Source: Streptomyces sp. SLBN-31 (GTDB taxonomy: Bacteria > Actinomycetota > Actinomycetes > Streptomycetales > Streptomycetaceae). From it: a stretch of 64,000 nucleotides of DNA. Of this stretch, positions 46,366-55,076 are shown piece by piece (position 1 is the first letter of the stretch; the number at the start of each line of letters is the position of its first letter). The position numbers and the translations under genes were made by a program. The stretch lies in contig NZ_VFNC01000001.1 in NCBI RefSeq assembly GCF_006715395.1, forward strand, positions 4,030,001-4,094,000, read 5' to 3'. The notes beneath the pieces were generated by a model. The model did not search any database and was not told the origin of the DNA. It worked only from the letters and a program-made list of their open reading frames with translations.

Positions 46366-47775
46366 GTGCACAGGTGGAGTTACGAACGTTTTGCCGTCGA
46401 GCAGAAGAATGTGAACGGGCTGGTCGAACGTTTTCTGGCCCCGGAGGTCTGGCAGACATCACGCGAACCGCTGACCGGTGAAGAACGCGCCGAACTGCGC
46501 GAGGCGATCGCGGCGCTTCGCCACCCCATGGTCATCGAAGAACTCTGTGCGATGGCGGCGACCCACCCCCGTGCGGATGTCCGCCTGACGGTTCTCGAGG
46601 GCGTCGAGCCGTTTATGGCCACGCTGCCCGCGGCGCGGGAATTCCTGGTCTGGCTGCTCGGCGACGACGAGGACTTCGTCGTGTTCACCGCCGCGAAGAT
46701 CGCCGGCCGCCACCGCATCGGCGAGGCTTATGAGGAGCTGCTGCACATCACCGGACCGGCCGAGGCCGGCCTGCTGCGCAGCACCAAGCCGGTCGGCATC
46801 GGCGCCGCCGTCGTGGCCAAGGCGATGGACGCCATCCTCGGCGCCGAGGACCGCGCGGCCCGCCTTGAAATCGAGCGGGAGCACACCCGCACCGGCCAGC
46901 TGCCCGAGGAGTGCGCACTGGGCGAACACTGGGACTACGACCCGCCCAACCTGCCCCGCCCCGTCCCCGAGGGCATGGTCCTCATCCCGGCCGGCGACTT
47001 CGTCGTCGGCATCGGCATCGACGACGTCGTCCATCCGCTGTACGACGTGGACGACGCCGTGCCCCGCCAGCGCCGCCACCTGCCCGACTTCCTCATCGAC
47101 CGCCACCCGGTGACCAACGCCGAGTACGACGCCTGGGCGAACGGCCCGCTGGCCGCCGAGCACGCCCTGTGCCACCCCGACGAGCCCGAGGACAAGGACC
47201 ACCGCCGCGGCATCACCGGCGACGCCCGGTTCGGCCCCGACCACCCCGCCACCGGCGTCGACTGGTACGACGCCTACGCCTACCTCGCGCACATCGGCAA
47301 ACGGCTGCCCACCGAACTGGAATGGGAGAAGGCCGCCCGCGGCGAGAACGGCTCCCTGTACCCGTGGGGCGATGACTTCGACCCCGACGCCCTGCGCTGG
47401 TTCGGCGCCTCCTTCGGCGAGGCGAAGAACCTGGAGCACTGGCGCGACACCCTGAGCACCTTCGACGAGGAAACCCCGGCCGTCACCACCGTCCCGGTCG
47501 GCTCCCACCCCAAGAACGTCAGCAGCTACGGCGTGGCGGACCTGGTCGGCAACTGCTGGGAGTGGACGGACACCAACTTCTTCACCCGCGACCGCATGAA
47601 GCCGATGATCTCCGGCCGGCCCCGCACCGAATGGGCCACCGCCGAGGAGACCTCAGTGGTCATCCGGGGCGGCGCGTGGACCTCCATGCGCGAGCAGGTC
47701 ACGGCATACTTCCGCGGCAAGGACCTCTTCACCGACCGGCACAACGAGATCGGCTTCCGAGGAGTGATCCGGTGA
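46366..47775 (+). CDS. FGE-sulfatase-fold protein with helical N-terminus, copy 1
   Basis: The protein is about 469 residues. I start it at GTG 46366, five bases after GAGGTGG; an earlier GTG is at 46345. The N-terminal 190 residues are helical with HEAT-like repeats (HPMVIEELCAMAATHPRADVRLTVLEGVEPF). The C-terminal formylglycine-generating-enzyme/SUMF1 fold has EGMVLIPAGDFVVG, DFLIDRHPVTNAEYDAW, HPATGVDWYDAYAYLAHIGKRLPTELEWEKAARG, DLVGNCWEWT and VVIRGGAW...EIGFRGVIR. The two catalytic cysteines of true FGE are missing from the C-terminal loop, so it is not a standard sulfatase activator. It is coupled to the PhyH gene by GTGA. Confidence 0.85.
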   Translation: MHRWSYERFAVEQKNVNGLVERFLAPEVWQTSREPLTGEERAELREAIAALRHPMVIEELCAMAATHPRADVRLTVLEGVEPFMATLPAAREFLVWLLGDDEDFVVFTAAKIAGRHRIGEAYEELLHITGPAEAGLLRSTKPVGIGAAVVAKAMDAILGAEDRAARLEIEREHTRTGQLPEECALGEHWDYDPPNLPRPVPEGMVLIPAGDFVVGIGIDDVVHPLYDVDDAVPRQRRHLPDFLIDRHPVTNAEYDAWANGPLAAEHALCHPDEPEDKDHRRGITGDARFGPDHPATGVDWYDAYAYLAHIGKRLPTELEWEKAARGENGSLYPWGDDFDPDALRWFGASFGEAKNLEHWRDTLSTFDEETPAVTTVPVGSHPKNVSSYGVADLVGNCWEWTDTNFFTRDRMKPMISGRPRTEWATAEETSVVIRGGAWTSMREQVTAYFRGKDLFTDRHNEIGFRGVIR

Positions 47776-48551
47776 GCTCCCCGCAGCGCATTCCCCGCTT
47801 TGGCTACGACGGCACGGTGACGGCCGAACAACGCGCCTTCTACGAGCAGTACGGCTTCGTCATCTACCGCGGCATCTTCGACGCCCACGACGTGGACCTC
47901 ATCAAACGCGACGCCCAGCGCCTGGAACGCGACACCCTCGCCGGCAACGTGCCGGCCGAACACCGCGACCAGGTCATCAAACCCTCCTACGACGAGAACG
48001 GCCGGGCGACCCTGCACCGGCTGCCCTACTTCACCCTGCACTGCGCCGACACCCGCGACCTGATCGAGCGACGCAACCTGGACGCGCTCGGCCCCGGCCT
48101 GCTGGGCGGGCCGACCTGGCGGTTCGAGGACGCCGTCGACGGCGCCGTATGGCAGATGAAACGCGGCAAGCGCAGCTCCTACAGTGCCCTGGACTGGCAC
48201 CTGGACTTCCCGCACGACCTGCCGCTGACCCCCCTGGTGAACGTGGGCATCTACCTGGACGACGCCACCCTGCGCAACGGCTGCCTGGTCCTGGTGCCCG
48301 GCTCCCACCGCTATCCGCCACGCCGCCTTGAACCGGTGGGACTTCCGCTGGAGGCCGAGGCGGGCGACGTCATCTGCCACACCTACAACATCCTCCACCA
48401 CTCCGGCCCGGTACTGGACGACACCAGCCGGGCAACGCTGTACGTGTACTACTCCGCGGGGGAAAAGCCCTCGGCGGGCACCGCGTACAGCCACCGGGCG
48501 GGCGAGGACTTCGCCAAGATGATCACCGGAGCGGAGGCCGGCACACGTTGA
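47772..48551 (+). CDS. PhyH-type Fe(II)/2-oxoglutarate dioxygenase
   Basis: This 259-residue protein starts at a GTG overlapping the FGE stop (GTGA). FYEQYGFVIYRGIF is a typical PhyH N-terminus. The iron ligands are His143 and Asp145 in DWHLD and a distal His in NILHHSG (209/210), with Arg220 in DDTSRATLYV for 2-oxoglutarate. Such enzymes hydroxylate or desaturate small molecules or peptide side chains. Its stop codon lies exactly at the end of the IS200/IS605-type element, so the last residues could have been changed by the insertion. Candidate modifier of the 29-residue peptide. Confidence 0.88.
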   Translation: MSSPQRIPRFGYDGTVTAEQRAFYEQYGFVIYRGIFDAHDVDLIKRDAQRLERDTLAGNVPAEHRDQVIKPSYDENGRATLHRLPYFTLHCADTRDLIERRNLDALGPGLLGGPTWRFEDAVDGAVWQMKRGKRSSYSALDWHLDFPHDLPLTPLVNVGIYLDDATLRNGCLVLVPGSHRYPPRRLEPVGLPLEAEAGDVICHTYNILHHSGPVLDDTSRATLYVYYSAGEKPSAGTAYSHRAGEDFAKMITGAEAGTR

Positions 48552-49924
48552 CTTCCTCCCCCTCCTGAAGGAGGGGGAGTCCTACGGCTCGCGCCGTGGG
48601 GTTTTCTGCTTCATCGCCGACTGCCCGCCCGGAGTACTCCGTTGAGGTCTCACATCAGCTCCACAGACCGACGCCGTCAGCCCGACGGCCAGAATGTTCT
48701 TCGCCGCGTTCACGTCCCGGTCGTGGGTCGTGCCGCAGGCGCACGTCCACGCGCGGACGTTGAGCGGCATCGTGTCCTGCAGGCTGCCGCAGGCGGAGCA
48801 CAGCTTGGAGGAGGGGAACCATTGGTCGATCGCGATCACTGCGCGGCCGTACCACTGGGCCTTGTATTCCAGCATGCTCCGGAAATCGGACCAGGCCGCG
48901 TCGCTGATGGCGCGGGCCAGGCTGGCGTTCTTCATCATGTTTTGAACGGCGAGGTCCTCGATCACGATCGTTTGGTTTTCACGAACGAGACGAGTGGTGA
49001 TTTTGTGCAGGTGGTCGCGCCTGCGGTCGGTGATGCGGGCGTAGACCTTGGCCACCTTCCGGCGTGCCTTGGCCCGGTTGGCTCCCTCCCCCTTGGCCTT
49101 GCGGGCGAGCTGCCGCTGGGCCGTGGCCAGGCGGGCTCCATCGCGGTGCTCGTGCCGGGGGTTGGAGACCTTCTCCCCGGTGGAGAGGGTCAGCAGGTGA
49201 TCGAGGCCGACGTCGACACCGACGGCCGCGTGGGTGGGGGGAAGTGGCCGGACGGAGGGGTCCTCACACAGCAGGGACACATACCAGCGTCCGGCCGCGT
49301 CCTTGGACACCGTCACGGTAGACGGCGACGCACCCTCGGGCAGGGGACGGGACCACACGATCTCCAGCGGCTCCGCCATCTTCGCCAGGGTCAGCCTGCC
49401 GGCCCTGAACCGGAATGCGCTGGTGGTGTACTCCGCCGACTTCCGCGACTTCTTCCGCGACTTGAACCGCGGGTGCCTCGCCCGCCTGCCGAAGAAGTTC
49501 GTGAACGCCGTCTGAAGGTGCCGCAGAGCCTGCTGGAGCGGCACGGAGGAAACCTCGTTGAGGTAGGCGAGTTCCTCGCTCTTCTTCCAGGCCGTCAGCA
49601 TCGCCGACGTCTGGTGGTAGCTCACCCGCTCCTGCCTCGCCCACGCCTGCGTGCGCGCCGCAAGGGCCAGGTTGTAGACCTTCCGCACACATCCGAACGT
49701 GCGCGACAGCTCGGCTGCCTGCGCATCGGTCGGATAGAAGCGGTACTTGAACGCCCGCTTCACGAAAGTGGCCACGGCTCACAAACTATTACGCCGGCTT
49801 GTGGCCATCTGCCGGTTCGTGGAAATGGACGCCGCTCCGCCCTGGCGGCGAACCGGCTTTCCCTGCCCTGCTCCGCAGTTGCTTCGTTTCCTCCCCGGCC
49901 TGAAGGCCGGGGTATCCACGAAGG
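48552..49924 (-). mobile_element. IS200/IS605-group element carrying only tnpB (IS1341-like)
   Basis: The tnpB gene is flanked by imperfect palindromes. Near the right end is CTCCCCCTCCT-ga-AGGAGGGGGAG (48556-48579) plus a second small hairpin. Near the left end is CCCCGGCCTGAAGGCCGGGG inside 49856-49924. Both ends share TTCCTCCCC...CCTGAAGG...GGGG. No tnpA is present, so it would need help to move. It sits between the PhyH and second FGE genes of what looks like one operon. Exact borders are estimated. Confidence 0.8.
48582..49775 (-). CDS. tnpB: TnpB (RuvC-domain RNA-guided nuclease of IS200/IS605 elements)
   Basis: This 397-residue protein starts VATFVKRAFKYRFYPTDAQAAEL. The RuvC residues are Asp188 (GVDVGLDHLL), Glu273 (VIEDLAVQNM) and Asp354 (HDRDVNAAKN). 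The zinc finger is Cys326/Cys329 (CSAC) and Cys345/Cys347 (CAC). All catalytic positions are present, so the enzyme appears intact. In this family a guide RNA comes from the region overlapping the 3' end of tnpB and the element's right end, here about 48.55-48.7 kb on the minus strand. Confidence 0.93.
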   Translation of the reverse strand: MATFVKRAFKYRFYPTDAQAAELSRTFGCVRKVYNLALAARTQAWARQERVSYHQTSAMLTAWKKSEELAYLNEVSSVPLQQALRHLQTAFTNFFGRRARHPRFKSRKKSRKSAEYTTSAFRFRAGRLTLAKMAEPLEIVWSRPLPEGASPSTVTVSKDAAGRWYVSLLCEDPSVRPLPPTHAAVGVDVGLDHLLTLSTGEKVSNPRHEHRDGARLATAQRQLARKAKGEGANRAKARRKVAKVYARITDRRRDHLHKITTRLVRENQTIVIEDLAVQNMMKNASLARAISDAAWSDFRSMLEYKAQWYGRAVIAIDQWFPSSKLCSACGSLQDTMPLNVRAWTCACGTTHDRDVNAAKNILAVGLTASVCGADVRPQRSTPGGQSAMKQKTPRREP

Positions 49925-49933
49925 AAGGCCCCG

Positions 49934-51304
49934 ATGACCACCACCACCGCGGACGTTCCGCCCCAAGTCCTGCACCTCGCCGCCTGGGCCGAGGGGCCGG
50001 CCGCCGAACGCGACGCCCTGATCGCCGGCTACCTGAGCACCCTGGAGCAGCTGGCCGACCCGCAGCTGCTCGCTGAATGCCTGGCGGTCGGCCTGCTGCA
50101 CGAGATGCCCGAGATCCGCCGCCAGGCCCTCGCGGCCGCCGTACGGCTCGCCCCGGACCTGGCGGCGGAGGCCGTCGGCTGGGCGCTGGCCGACCCGGAC
50201 GAGACCGTGCGCGGCCCGGCCCTGGCGGCCCTGGCCGCAACGCCGGCCCTGCGCGCGGCGGGCGGCCCGTCCGCGCTGCACGCCCTGCTGGCCGTGCTGG
50301 GCCGCTCACCCGACCAGATCGCCGGCGGCGCCGGGAACTACGTGACGGTGGCGGACGCCCAGGCGCTGGCCTCGGCACAGACCCTGCTCGCCGACACGGC
50401 ACTGGCAGACACGGTTCTTGAGGAGCTTCCCGTCCCGTTGTCCGCGGACCGGCTGCCCAGCCGGCTCTCCCTGGAGGGGATGCGGCACATCCCGGCCGGA
50501 CGGTTGCGCCGCGGCACACCTCCCGGCGAGGAACGCTCCTGGGGTGATCCGGGTGAGCCCGCGGTGGCCGAGGTCACCGTCGAGGGCTTCTACCTGGACA
50601 CCTGCCCGGTCACCAACGACGACTACGACGCGTTCGTCGCCGACGTCGGTGAGCAGGGCCACCTGTGGTGCCATCCGGACGAGCCCAGGAACACCGACCA
50701 CACCCGCTCCACCGCCGACGACCCCCGCTGCGCCGGCGGCCATCCGGCGACCGGGGTCAGCTGGTACGACGCGGTCGCCTACGCCGCCTGGTGCGGCAAG
50801 CGGCTGCCCACCGAGGACGAGTGGGAGCGGGCCGCCCGCGGCGACGACCACCGCCGCCACCCGTGGGGAGCCGACTTCCGGCCCGAGCGGGTGCGGGGCC
50901 TGCACGCGCTCCTGGGCTGGGACGGCGATGTGGGCCTGGACCGCGCCGCGTGGCTGCGCCGGCTCGCGGATCTGTCTGTCGCCCACCTGCCCGCACTGAC
51001 CGGCCCGGTGAACCTGCCGGGTGGCGAATCCCCCTTCGGGGTGAGGGATTTGTGCGGCAACGTGTGGGAGTGGACCTCCACCCGCTTCCTGGACGGCCTC
51101 CCCCTACAGCCGCGCTTCGCCGCCATGGACCCGGGCGATCTGTGGGGGGAGTGGTCGGCCGAGGTCAGCGTCCGCGGCGGGGCGTGGAGTTCACCGCCCG
51201 CGCTGCTCACCACGCTCAGCCGGGCGGGCAAGACGCTGGTGACCAGGAGTCCGGAGATCGGGTTCCGCTGCGCGGTGAGCGAATCGGAGGGGCCCGCTCG
51301 ATGA
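49934..51304 (+). CDS. FGE-sulfatase-fold protein with HEAT-like N-terminus, copy 2
   Basis: The protein is 456 residues. The N-terminal half has HEAT-like helical repeats (LLHEMPEIRRQALAAAVRLAPDLAAEAVGWALADPDETVRGPALAAL). The C-terminal fold has EGMRHIPAGRLRRG, GFYLDTCPVTNDDYDAFV, HPATGVSWYDAVAYAAWCGKRLPTEDEWERAARG, DLCGNVWEWT and VSVRGGAW. Like copy 1 it lacks the paired catalytic cysteines at the C-terminal loop (LTTLSRAGKTLVTRSPEIGFRC). Its ribosome site (GAAGGAAGG) lies in the end sequence of the neighbouring IS element. It overlaps the MFS gene by ATGA. Confidence 0.85.
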   Translation: MTTTTADVPPQVLHLAAWAEGPAAERDALIAGYLSTLEQLADPQLLAECLAVGLLHEMPEIRRQALAAAVRLAPDLAAEAVGWALADPDETVRGPALAALAATPALRAAGGPSALHALLAVLGRSPDQIAGGAGNYVTVADAQALASAQTLLADTALADTVLEELPVPLSADRLPSRLSLEGMRHIPAGRLRRGTPPGEERSWGDPGEPAVAEVTVEGFYLDTCPVTNDDYDAFVADVGEQGHLWCHPDEPRNTDHTRSTADDPRCAGGHPATGVSWYDAVAYAAWCGKRLPTEDEWERAARGDDHRRHPWGADFRPERVRGLHALLGWDGDVGLDRAAWLRRLADLSVAHLPALTGPVNLPGGESPFGVRDLCGNVWEWTSTRFLDGLPLQPRFAAMDPGDLWGEWSAEVSVRGGAWSSPPALLTTLSRAGKTLVTRSPEIGFRCAVSESEGPAR

Positions 51305-52581
51305 CCCCGGCACGGCGCATTCAGCGGGTGCTGCCCGAGGGCTACACCCGCTGCCTGGCCAACCCCGACTTCCGCCGGCTGCAGCCCGGATTCCTCGTCT
51401 CCTTCCTCGGCGACGGCATGAGCTTCATCGGGGTGGCCTGGCTGGCCGTCGAACTGGCCGCCCCCACCCACCGGTCCCTGGTGGTGGGGCTCGCCGTCGC
51501 CGCCTACAGCCTGCCCGCCGCGCTCGGCTCCCTGACCCTGGGACGCTGGCTCAGCGGACGCAACGCCCGCAGCCTGATCCTGGTCAACGCCCTCCTGCGC
51601 GGCGCCCTGTTCGCCCTGATCCCCGCCTTGTACTGGACCGGACTGCTGACCGCCGCGACCTACATCGCCCTGCTCGCCCTGTCCTCGATCCTGCACGCCT
51701 GGGGGATCGCCGGCCGGCAGACCTTCGTCGCCGAGACCCTCCCGGCCGAAGACCGGCTGGCCGGCCACGCCCTGGTGGGCAGCCAGGAGCAGCTGTCGTT
51801 CATCACCGGCCCCCCGCTGGCCGGTCTGGTCTCGGCCGCCCTCGGGCCGGCCGCGGTGCTCGCCGCCGACGCGCTCAGCTACGCCTACCTCGCCCTGGTC
51901 ACGGCCCGGGTACGCGGCGAGGGCACCCTCGAGCGGCGGCCGCCGGTGCCGCTGCGGCGCAGCGGCCAGACCCTCGCCCGCCACCCCGAACTGCTGGGCC
52001 TGCTGGGCCTGTCGTTCGTCTTCTACCTGCTGTACGGGCCCATCGAGGTGGCCGTCCCCCTGGTCGTGGCCGAGCGGATGGGCTCCGATCCCACCGTGCT
52101 CGGCTGGATCTGGAGCGCGTTCGGTGTCGGCGCGGTGATCGGGACCTGGATCACCGGAACGCTGCGGCGGCTGCCGCTGTGGCCGACCGTGCTGGCCATC
52201 GTGGCCGGCTGGGGGCTGGCGATCCTGCCCTTCGCCCACTTCGGCACCCTCGCCGCGGGCATCGCCGGCTTCGGCCTGGGCGGCCTGATCTACGCGCCCT
52301 ACGGGCCGGTGAGCATCACCCTGCTGCAACAAAAGGCGCCCCTGGAGGAGTTGGTCAGCCTCAGCGCGTTCCGCAGCGCGATCCTGGTGATCGCCACCCC
52401 GCTGGGCGCGGTCCTCGCCGGCCCCCTGATCGGCGCGTTCGGCGCGACGGGCACCATCCGCCTGTCCGGGCAGACCACCATCGCCCTCGCCGCCCTGGGC
52501 GCCGTCCTGATCCTGCTGCTGCGCCGGCGCCGGCACCGCCCGCAGCGGCACGAACCGCTGGTGAGCACCGAACAGCGGTAG
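51301..52581 (+). CDS. MFS exporter
   Basis: This 426-residue protein has about 12 hydrophobic helices, for example FLVSFLGDGMSFIGVAWLAVEL, VVGLAVAAYSLPAALGSL, WSAFGVGAVIGTWITGTL and TIALAALGAVLILLLRR. It carries an MFS-type loop (TLGRWLSGRNARSLILVN) after helix 2. The pattern is like the enterobactin-exporter (EntS)/DHA3 group. Its start overlaps the second FGE gene, so it belongs to the peptide/FGE/PhyH unit and probably exports that unit's product. Confidence 0.88.
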   Translation: MTPARRIQRVLPEGYTRCLANPDFRRLQPGFLVSFLGDGMSFIGVAWLAVELAAPTHRSLVVGLAVAAYSLPAALGSLTLGRWLSGRNARSLILVNALLRGALFALIPALYWTGLLTAATYIALLALSSILHAWGIAGRQTFVAETLPAEDRLAGHALVGSQEQLSFITGPPLAGLVSAALGPAAVLAADALSYAYLALVTARVRGEGTLERRPPVPLRRSGQTLARHPELLGLLGLSFVFYLLYGPIEVAVPLVVAERMGSDPTVLGWIWSAFGVGAVIGTWITGTLRRLPLWPTVLAIVAGWGLAILPFAHFGTLAAGIAGFGLGGLIYAPYGPVSITLLQQKAPLEELVSLSAFRSAILVIATPLGAVLAGPLIGAFGATGTIRLSGQTTIALAALGAVLILLLRRRRHRPQRHEPLVSTEQR

Positions 52582-52684
52582 ACCCCCGCGCAAGGTGCGG
52601 GCCCCGCCCGGCCGGCCAGGTGCCGCGGGCGTGACTTCGGCATGTCCGGCGCCGGGCACTGTCAGGCAGACCAAGGAGCAACGG

Positions 52685-53182
52685 ATGAAACTCGGACAGG
52701 AAGAGATGCGCAGCCGGTTCGAGCGGGAGCGGGCCGTGCGGCTGGCCACGGTCGACGACCGCGGGCGCGCCCATGTCGTGCCGGTCATCTTCGTGGTCGA
52801 CGGCGGCATCTTCTACTCACCCACCGACAAGCCCAAGAGCGGCAATCCGCGGCCCAAGCGGCTGCGCAACCTCGACCGCGACCCGCGGGTGACGGTCCTG
52901 GCCGACTGCTACGACGAGAACTGGCTGGGGGCGTGGTGGGTGCGGCTGCGGGGCACCGCCCGGGTCATCGGCGACGGCCCGGAGCGCACCCGCGCGCTGG
53001 GCCTGCTGGACGGCAAGTACGAGCAGTTCGACGGCGCCCGCTACCTCAAGGACGGCGGACCGGTGGTGGCGGTCGACATCAAGGACTGGCTCGGCTGGGC
53101 CTACAGCGAGCAGTCCGCGGCGCCCACCGGTCGGCGCCGCACCTGGCGCGAGCGGTCGCGGCTGCGGTCCAGTCGTGCTTGA
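52685..53182 (+). CDS. PPOX-class F420/FMN-binding oxidoreductase
   Basis: The protein is 165 residues. RLATVDDRGRAHVVPVIFVVDGGIFYSPTDKPK, RLRNLDRDPRVTVLADCY and WWVRLRGTARVI match the split-barrel family TIGR03668-like F420-dependent PPOX proteins of actinomycetes. These reduce small conjugated molecules using F420H2 or FMN. The ribosome site AAGGAGCAACGG is good. It lies just before a flavin hydroxylase and may be part of the tailoring set. Confidence 0.85.
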   Translation: MKLGQEEMRSRFERERAVRLATVDDRGRAHVVPVIFVVDGGIFYSPTDKPKSGNPRPKRLRNLDRDPRVTVLADCYDENWLGAWWVRLRGTARVIGDGPERTRALGLLDGKYEQFDGARYLKDGGPVVAVDIKDWLGWAYSEQSAAPTGRRRTWRERSRLRSSRA

Positions 53183-53200
53183 CCGGTGCTGAAGAGGGCT

Positions 53201-53221
53201 TTGCCAGGCTGCGACTGGCAA
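53201..53221. promoter_or_regulatory. inverted repeat before the hydroxylase at 53.25 kb
   Basis: TTGCCAG-N7-CTGGCAA is perfect and lies 29 bp before the ATG. It could be an operator or an mRNA hairpin near the ribosome site. Confidence 0.4.
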
Positions 53222-53249
53222 GGCATCGGCCGATTCTTAAGGGGCGAAT

Positions 53250-55001
53250 ATGGGAGCCATCGAGGTTCCGGTTCTGATCGTGGGCGGTGGCGGGTGCGGT
53301 CTGTCCGCCTCCGTCTTCCTGTCCGACCAGGGCGTCGATCATCTGCTGGTGGAACGGCACCCGGACACATCGAGGGTTCCGAAGGCGCACTACCTCAACC
53401 AGCGCACGATGGAGATCTACCGGCAGCACGGCGTCGCCGACGACGTGCTCGCCGAGGCGGCGCCGCTGGAGAAGTTCGGCAAGGTGCGCTGGCAGACCAC
53501 GCTCGCCGGTGACGGGCCGCTGGAGCGGCGCCTGATCCACGAGATGGACGCCTTCGGCGGCGGCGCGCTGCGCGAGACCTATGCGGCGGCCGGGCCGCTG
53601 CTGCCCGCCAAGCTGCCGCAGATGTGGCTGGAGCCGATCCTGCGCCGGCACGCCGAGCAGCGCAATCCCGGGCGGATCCTCTTCCACCACGAGCTGACCT
53701 CCTTCCGCGAGGAGGGCGACCACGTCGTCGCCGAGATCCGCAACGTGGAGAGCGGGGAGACCACCACGGTCACGGCGCAGTACCTTCTGGGCGCCGACGG
53801 CGGCCGCATGGTCGGATCCGAGGTCGGCATCCAGCTGCAGGGCCCGCCCGGCCTGGTCAACACCACCACCGTGTACTTCTCCGCCGACCTCTCCGAATGG
53901 TGGGAGGAGGGCACGCTCATCACGCACTTCCTCAGCCCCGAGGACCCCGACCTGTCCAGCAACCTCATCGAGATGGGGCCGCGCTGGGGCAAGGAGTGCG
54001 AGCAGTGGGGCCTGCACTTCGCCCCCGGCCCGCCCGGACGCTGGAACAACGACAACGTCGTGCCCCGCATCCGCGAGCTGCTGCGCATCCCCGACCTTCA
54101 GGTGACGGTGCACAAGGTGACGGACTGGATCGTGCACGCCCACCTCGCCGACCGCTACCGGGTGGGCCGCGTGCTCATCGCCGGCGACGCCGCGCACCGC
54201 CAGCCCCCGGCCGTCGGCCTGGGCCTGAACACCGGCATCCAGGACGCCCACAACCTCGCCTGGAAGCTGGCCGCGGTCCTCGCCGGCCGCGCCGGCGACA
54301 CCCTGGTCGACAGCTACGAGGCCGAACGCCGGCCCGTGGGCCGGGAGAACGTGGACTGGGCGGTCTCCGCGGCCGTCCACCACCAGGCCGTCATCGACGC
54401 CGTCGGCGCCGGCCACAACATCCCCGCCGGCCGCCGCAGGCAGCGCCTGGAGTCCTACTTCGACCCCTCGCCGCTCGGCGACACCGTGCGGGCCCGCGCC
54501 CTGGAGATCTTCCACACCCACCGCGGGGGCTGCCAGTCCCTCGACATGGAGGTCGGCTTCCACTACGAGGACGGCGCGCTCGTCACGGACGGCAGCACGC
54601 CGCCCGCCCGCGTCCCCATGCGCAACGAGCACCAGCCCACCTCCCGCCCCGGACACCGGCTGCCGCACGCCTGGATCACCGCCGGCGGCCGGCGCCTGTC
54701 CACCCTGGACCTCACCGGCCCGACCGACTTCACCCTCATCACCGGCCCCGAGGGCACAGCCTGGCGCGAGGCGGCCGTACGCGTGGCGGAGAAGTTCTCC
54801 GTCGCCCTGCGCACGGTCAGCATCGGCGCCGGCGGCACTCACGCCGACGTCGACGGCGGCTGGGCGGCCGTGCGGGAGATCACCGACAGCGGCGCCCTGC
54901 TGGTCCGTCCCGACCAGCACGTCGCCTGGCGCAGCACGGACGGCGCCGGCGACCCCGAGCAGGTCCTGGCGCAGGTCTTCGCCACGGTGCTGGACCGCTG
55001 A
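53250..55001 (+). CDS. FAD-dependent aromatic hydroxylase (TetX/RdmE/aklavinone-hydroxylase like), copy 4
   Basis: This 583-residue protein has VLIVGGGGCGLSASVFLSDQGVD, YLLGADGGRMVG and VLIAGDAAHRQPPAVGLG. It is longer than the cluster's other hydroxylases because of an expanded C-terminal thioredoxin-like domain (TLDLTGPTDFTLITGPEG...LLVRPDQHVAWRS). The insert GGGALRETYAAAGPLLPAKLPQ in the substrate domain is like that of the 2,4-dichlorophenol/anthracycline hydroxylases. A tailoring hydroxylation is expected. Confidence 0.87.
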   Translation: MGAIEVPVLIVGGGGCGLSASVFLSDQGVDHLLVERHPDTSRVPKAHYLNQRTMEIYRQHGVADDVLAEAAPLEKFGKVRWQTTLAGDGPLERRLIHEMDAFGGGALRETYAAAGPLLPAKLPQMWLEPILRRHAEQRNPGRILFHHELTSFREEGDHVVAEIRNVESGETTTVTAQYLLGADGGRMVGSEVGIQLQGPPGLVNTTTVYFSADLSEWWEEGTLITHFLSPEDPDLSSNLIEMGPRWGKECEQWGLHFAPGPPGRWNNDNVVPRIRELLRIPDLQVTVHKVTDWIVHAHLADRYRVGRVLIAGDAAHRQPPAVGLGLNTGIQDAHNLAWKLAAVLAGRAGDTLVDSYEAERRPVGRENVDWAVSAAVHHQAVIDAVGAGHNIPAGRRRQRLESYFDPSPLGDTVRARALEIFHTHRGGCQSLDMEVGFHYEDGALVTDGSTPPARVPMRNEHQPTSRPGHRLPHAWITAGGRRLSTLDLTGPTDFTLITGPEGTAWREAAVRVAEKFSVALRTVSIGAGGTHADVDGGWAAVREITDSGALLVRPDQHVAWRSTDGAGDPEQVLAQVFATVLDR

Positions 55002-55022
55002 GCGCGCCCCGACCGCACCACC

Positions 55023-55055
55023 AAAGCGGCCGTGCCCACCGGGCACGGCCGCTTT
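55023..55055. terminator. strong bidirectional terminator
   Basis: A 15-bp perfect stem (AAAGCGGCCGTGCCC and complement) with a 3-base loop and a TTTT end lies between two convergent genes. Confidence 0.85.
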
Positions 55056-55076
55056 TGAGTGTCGGGGGAGAAGCCT

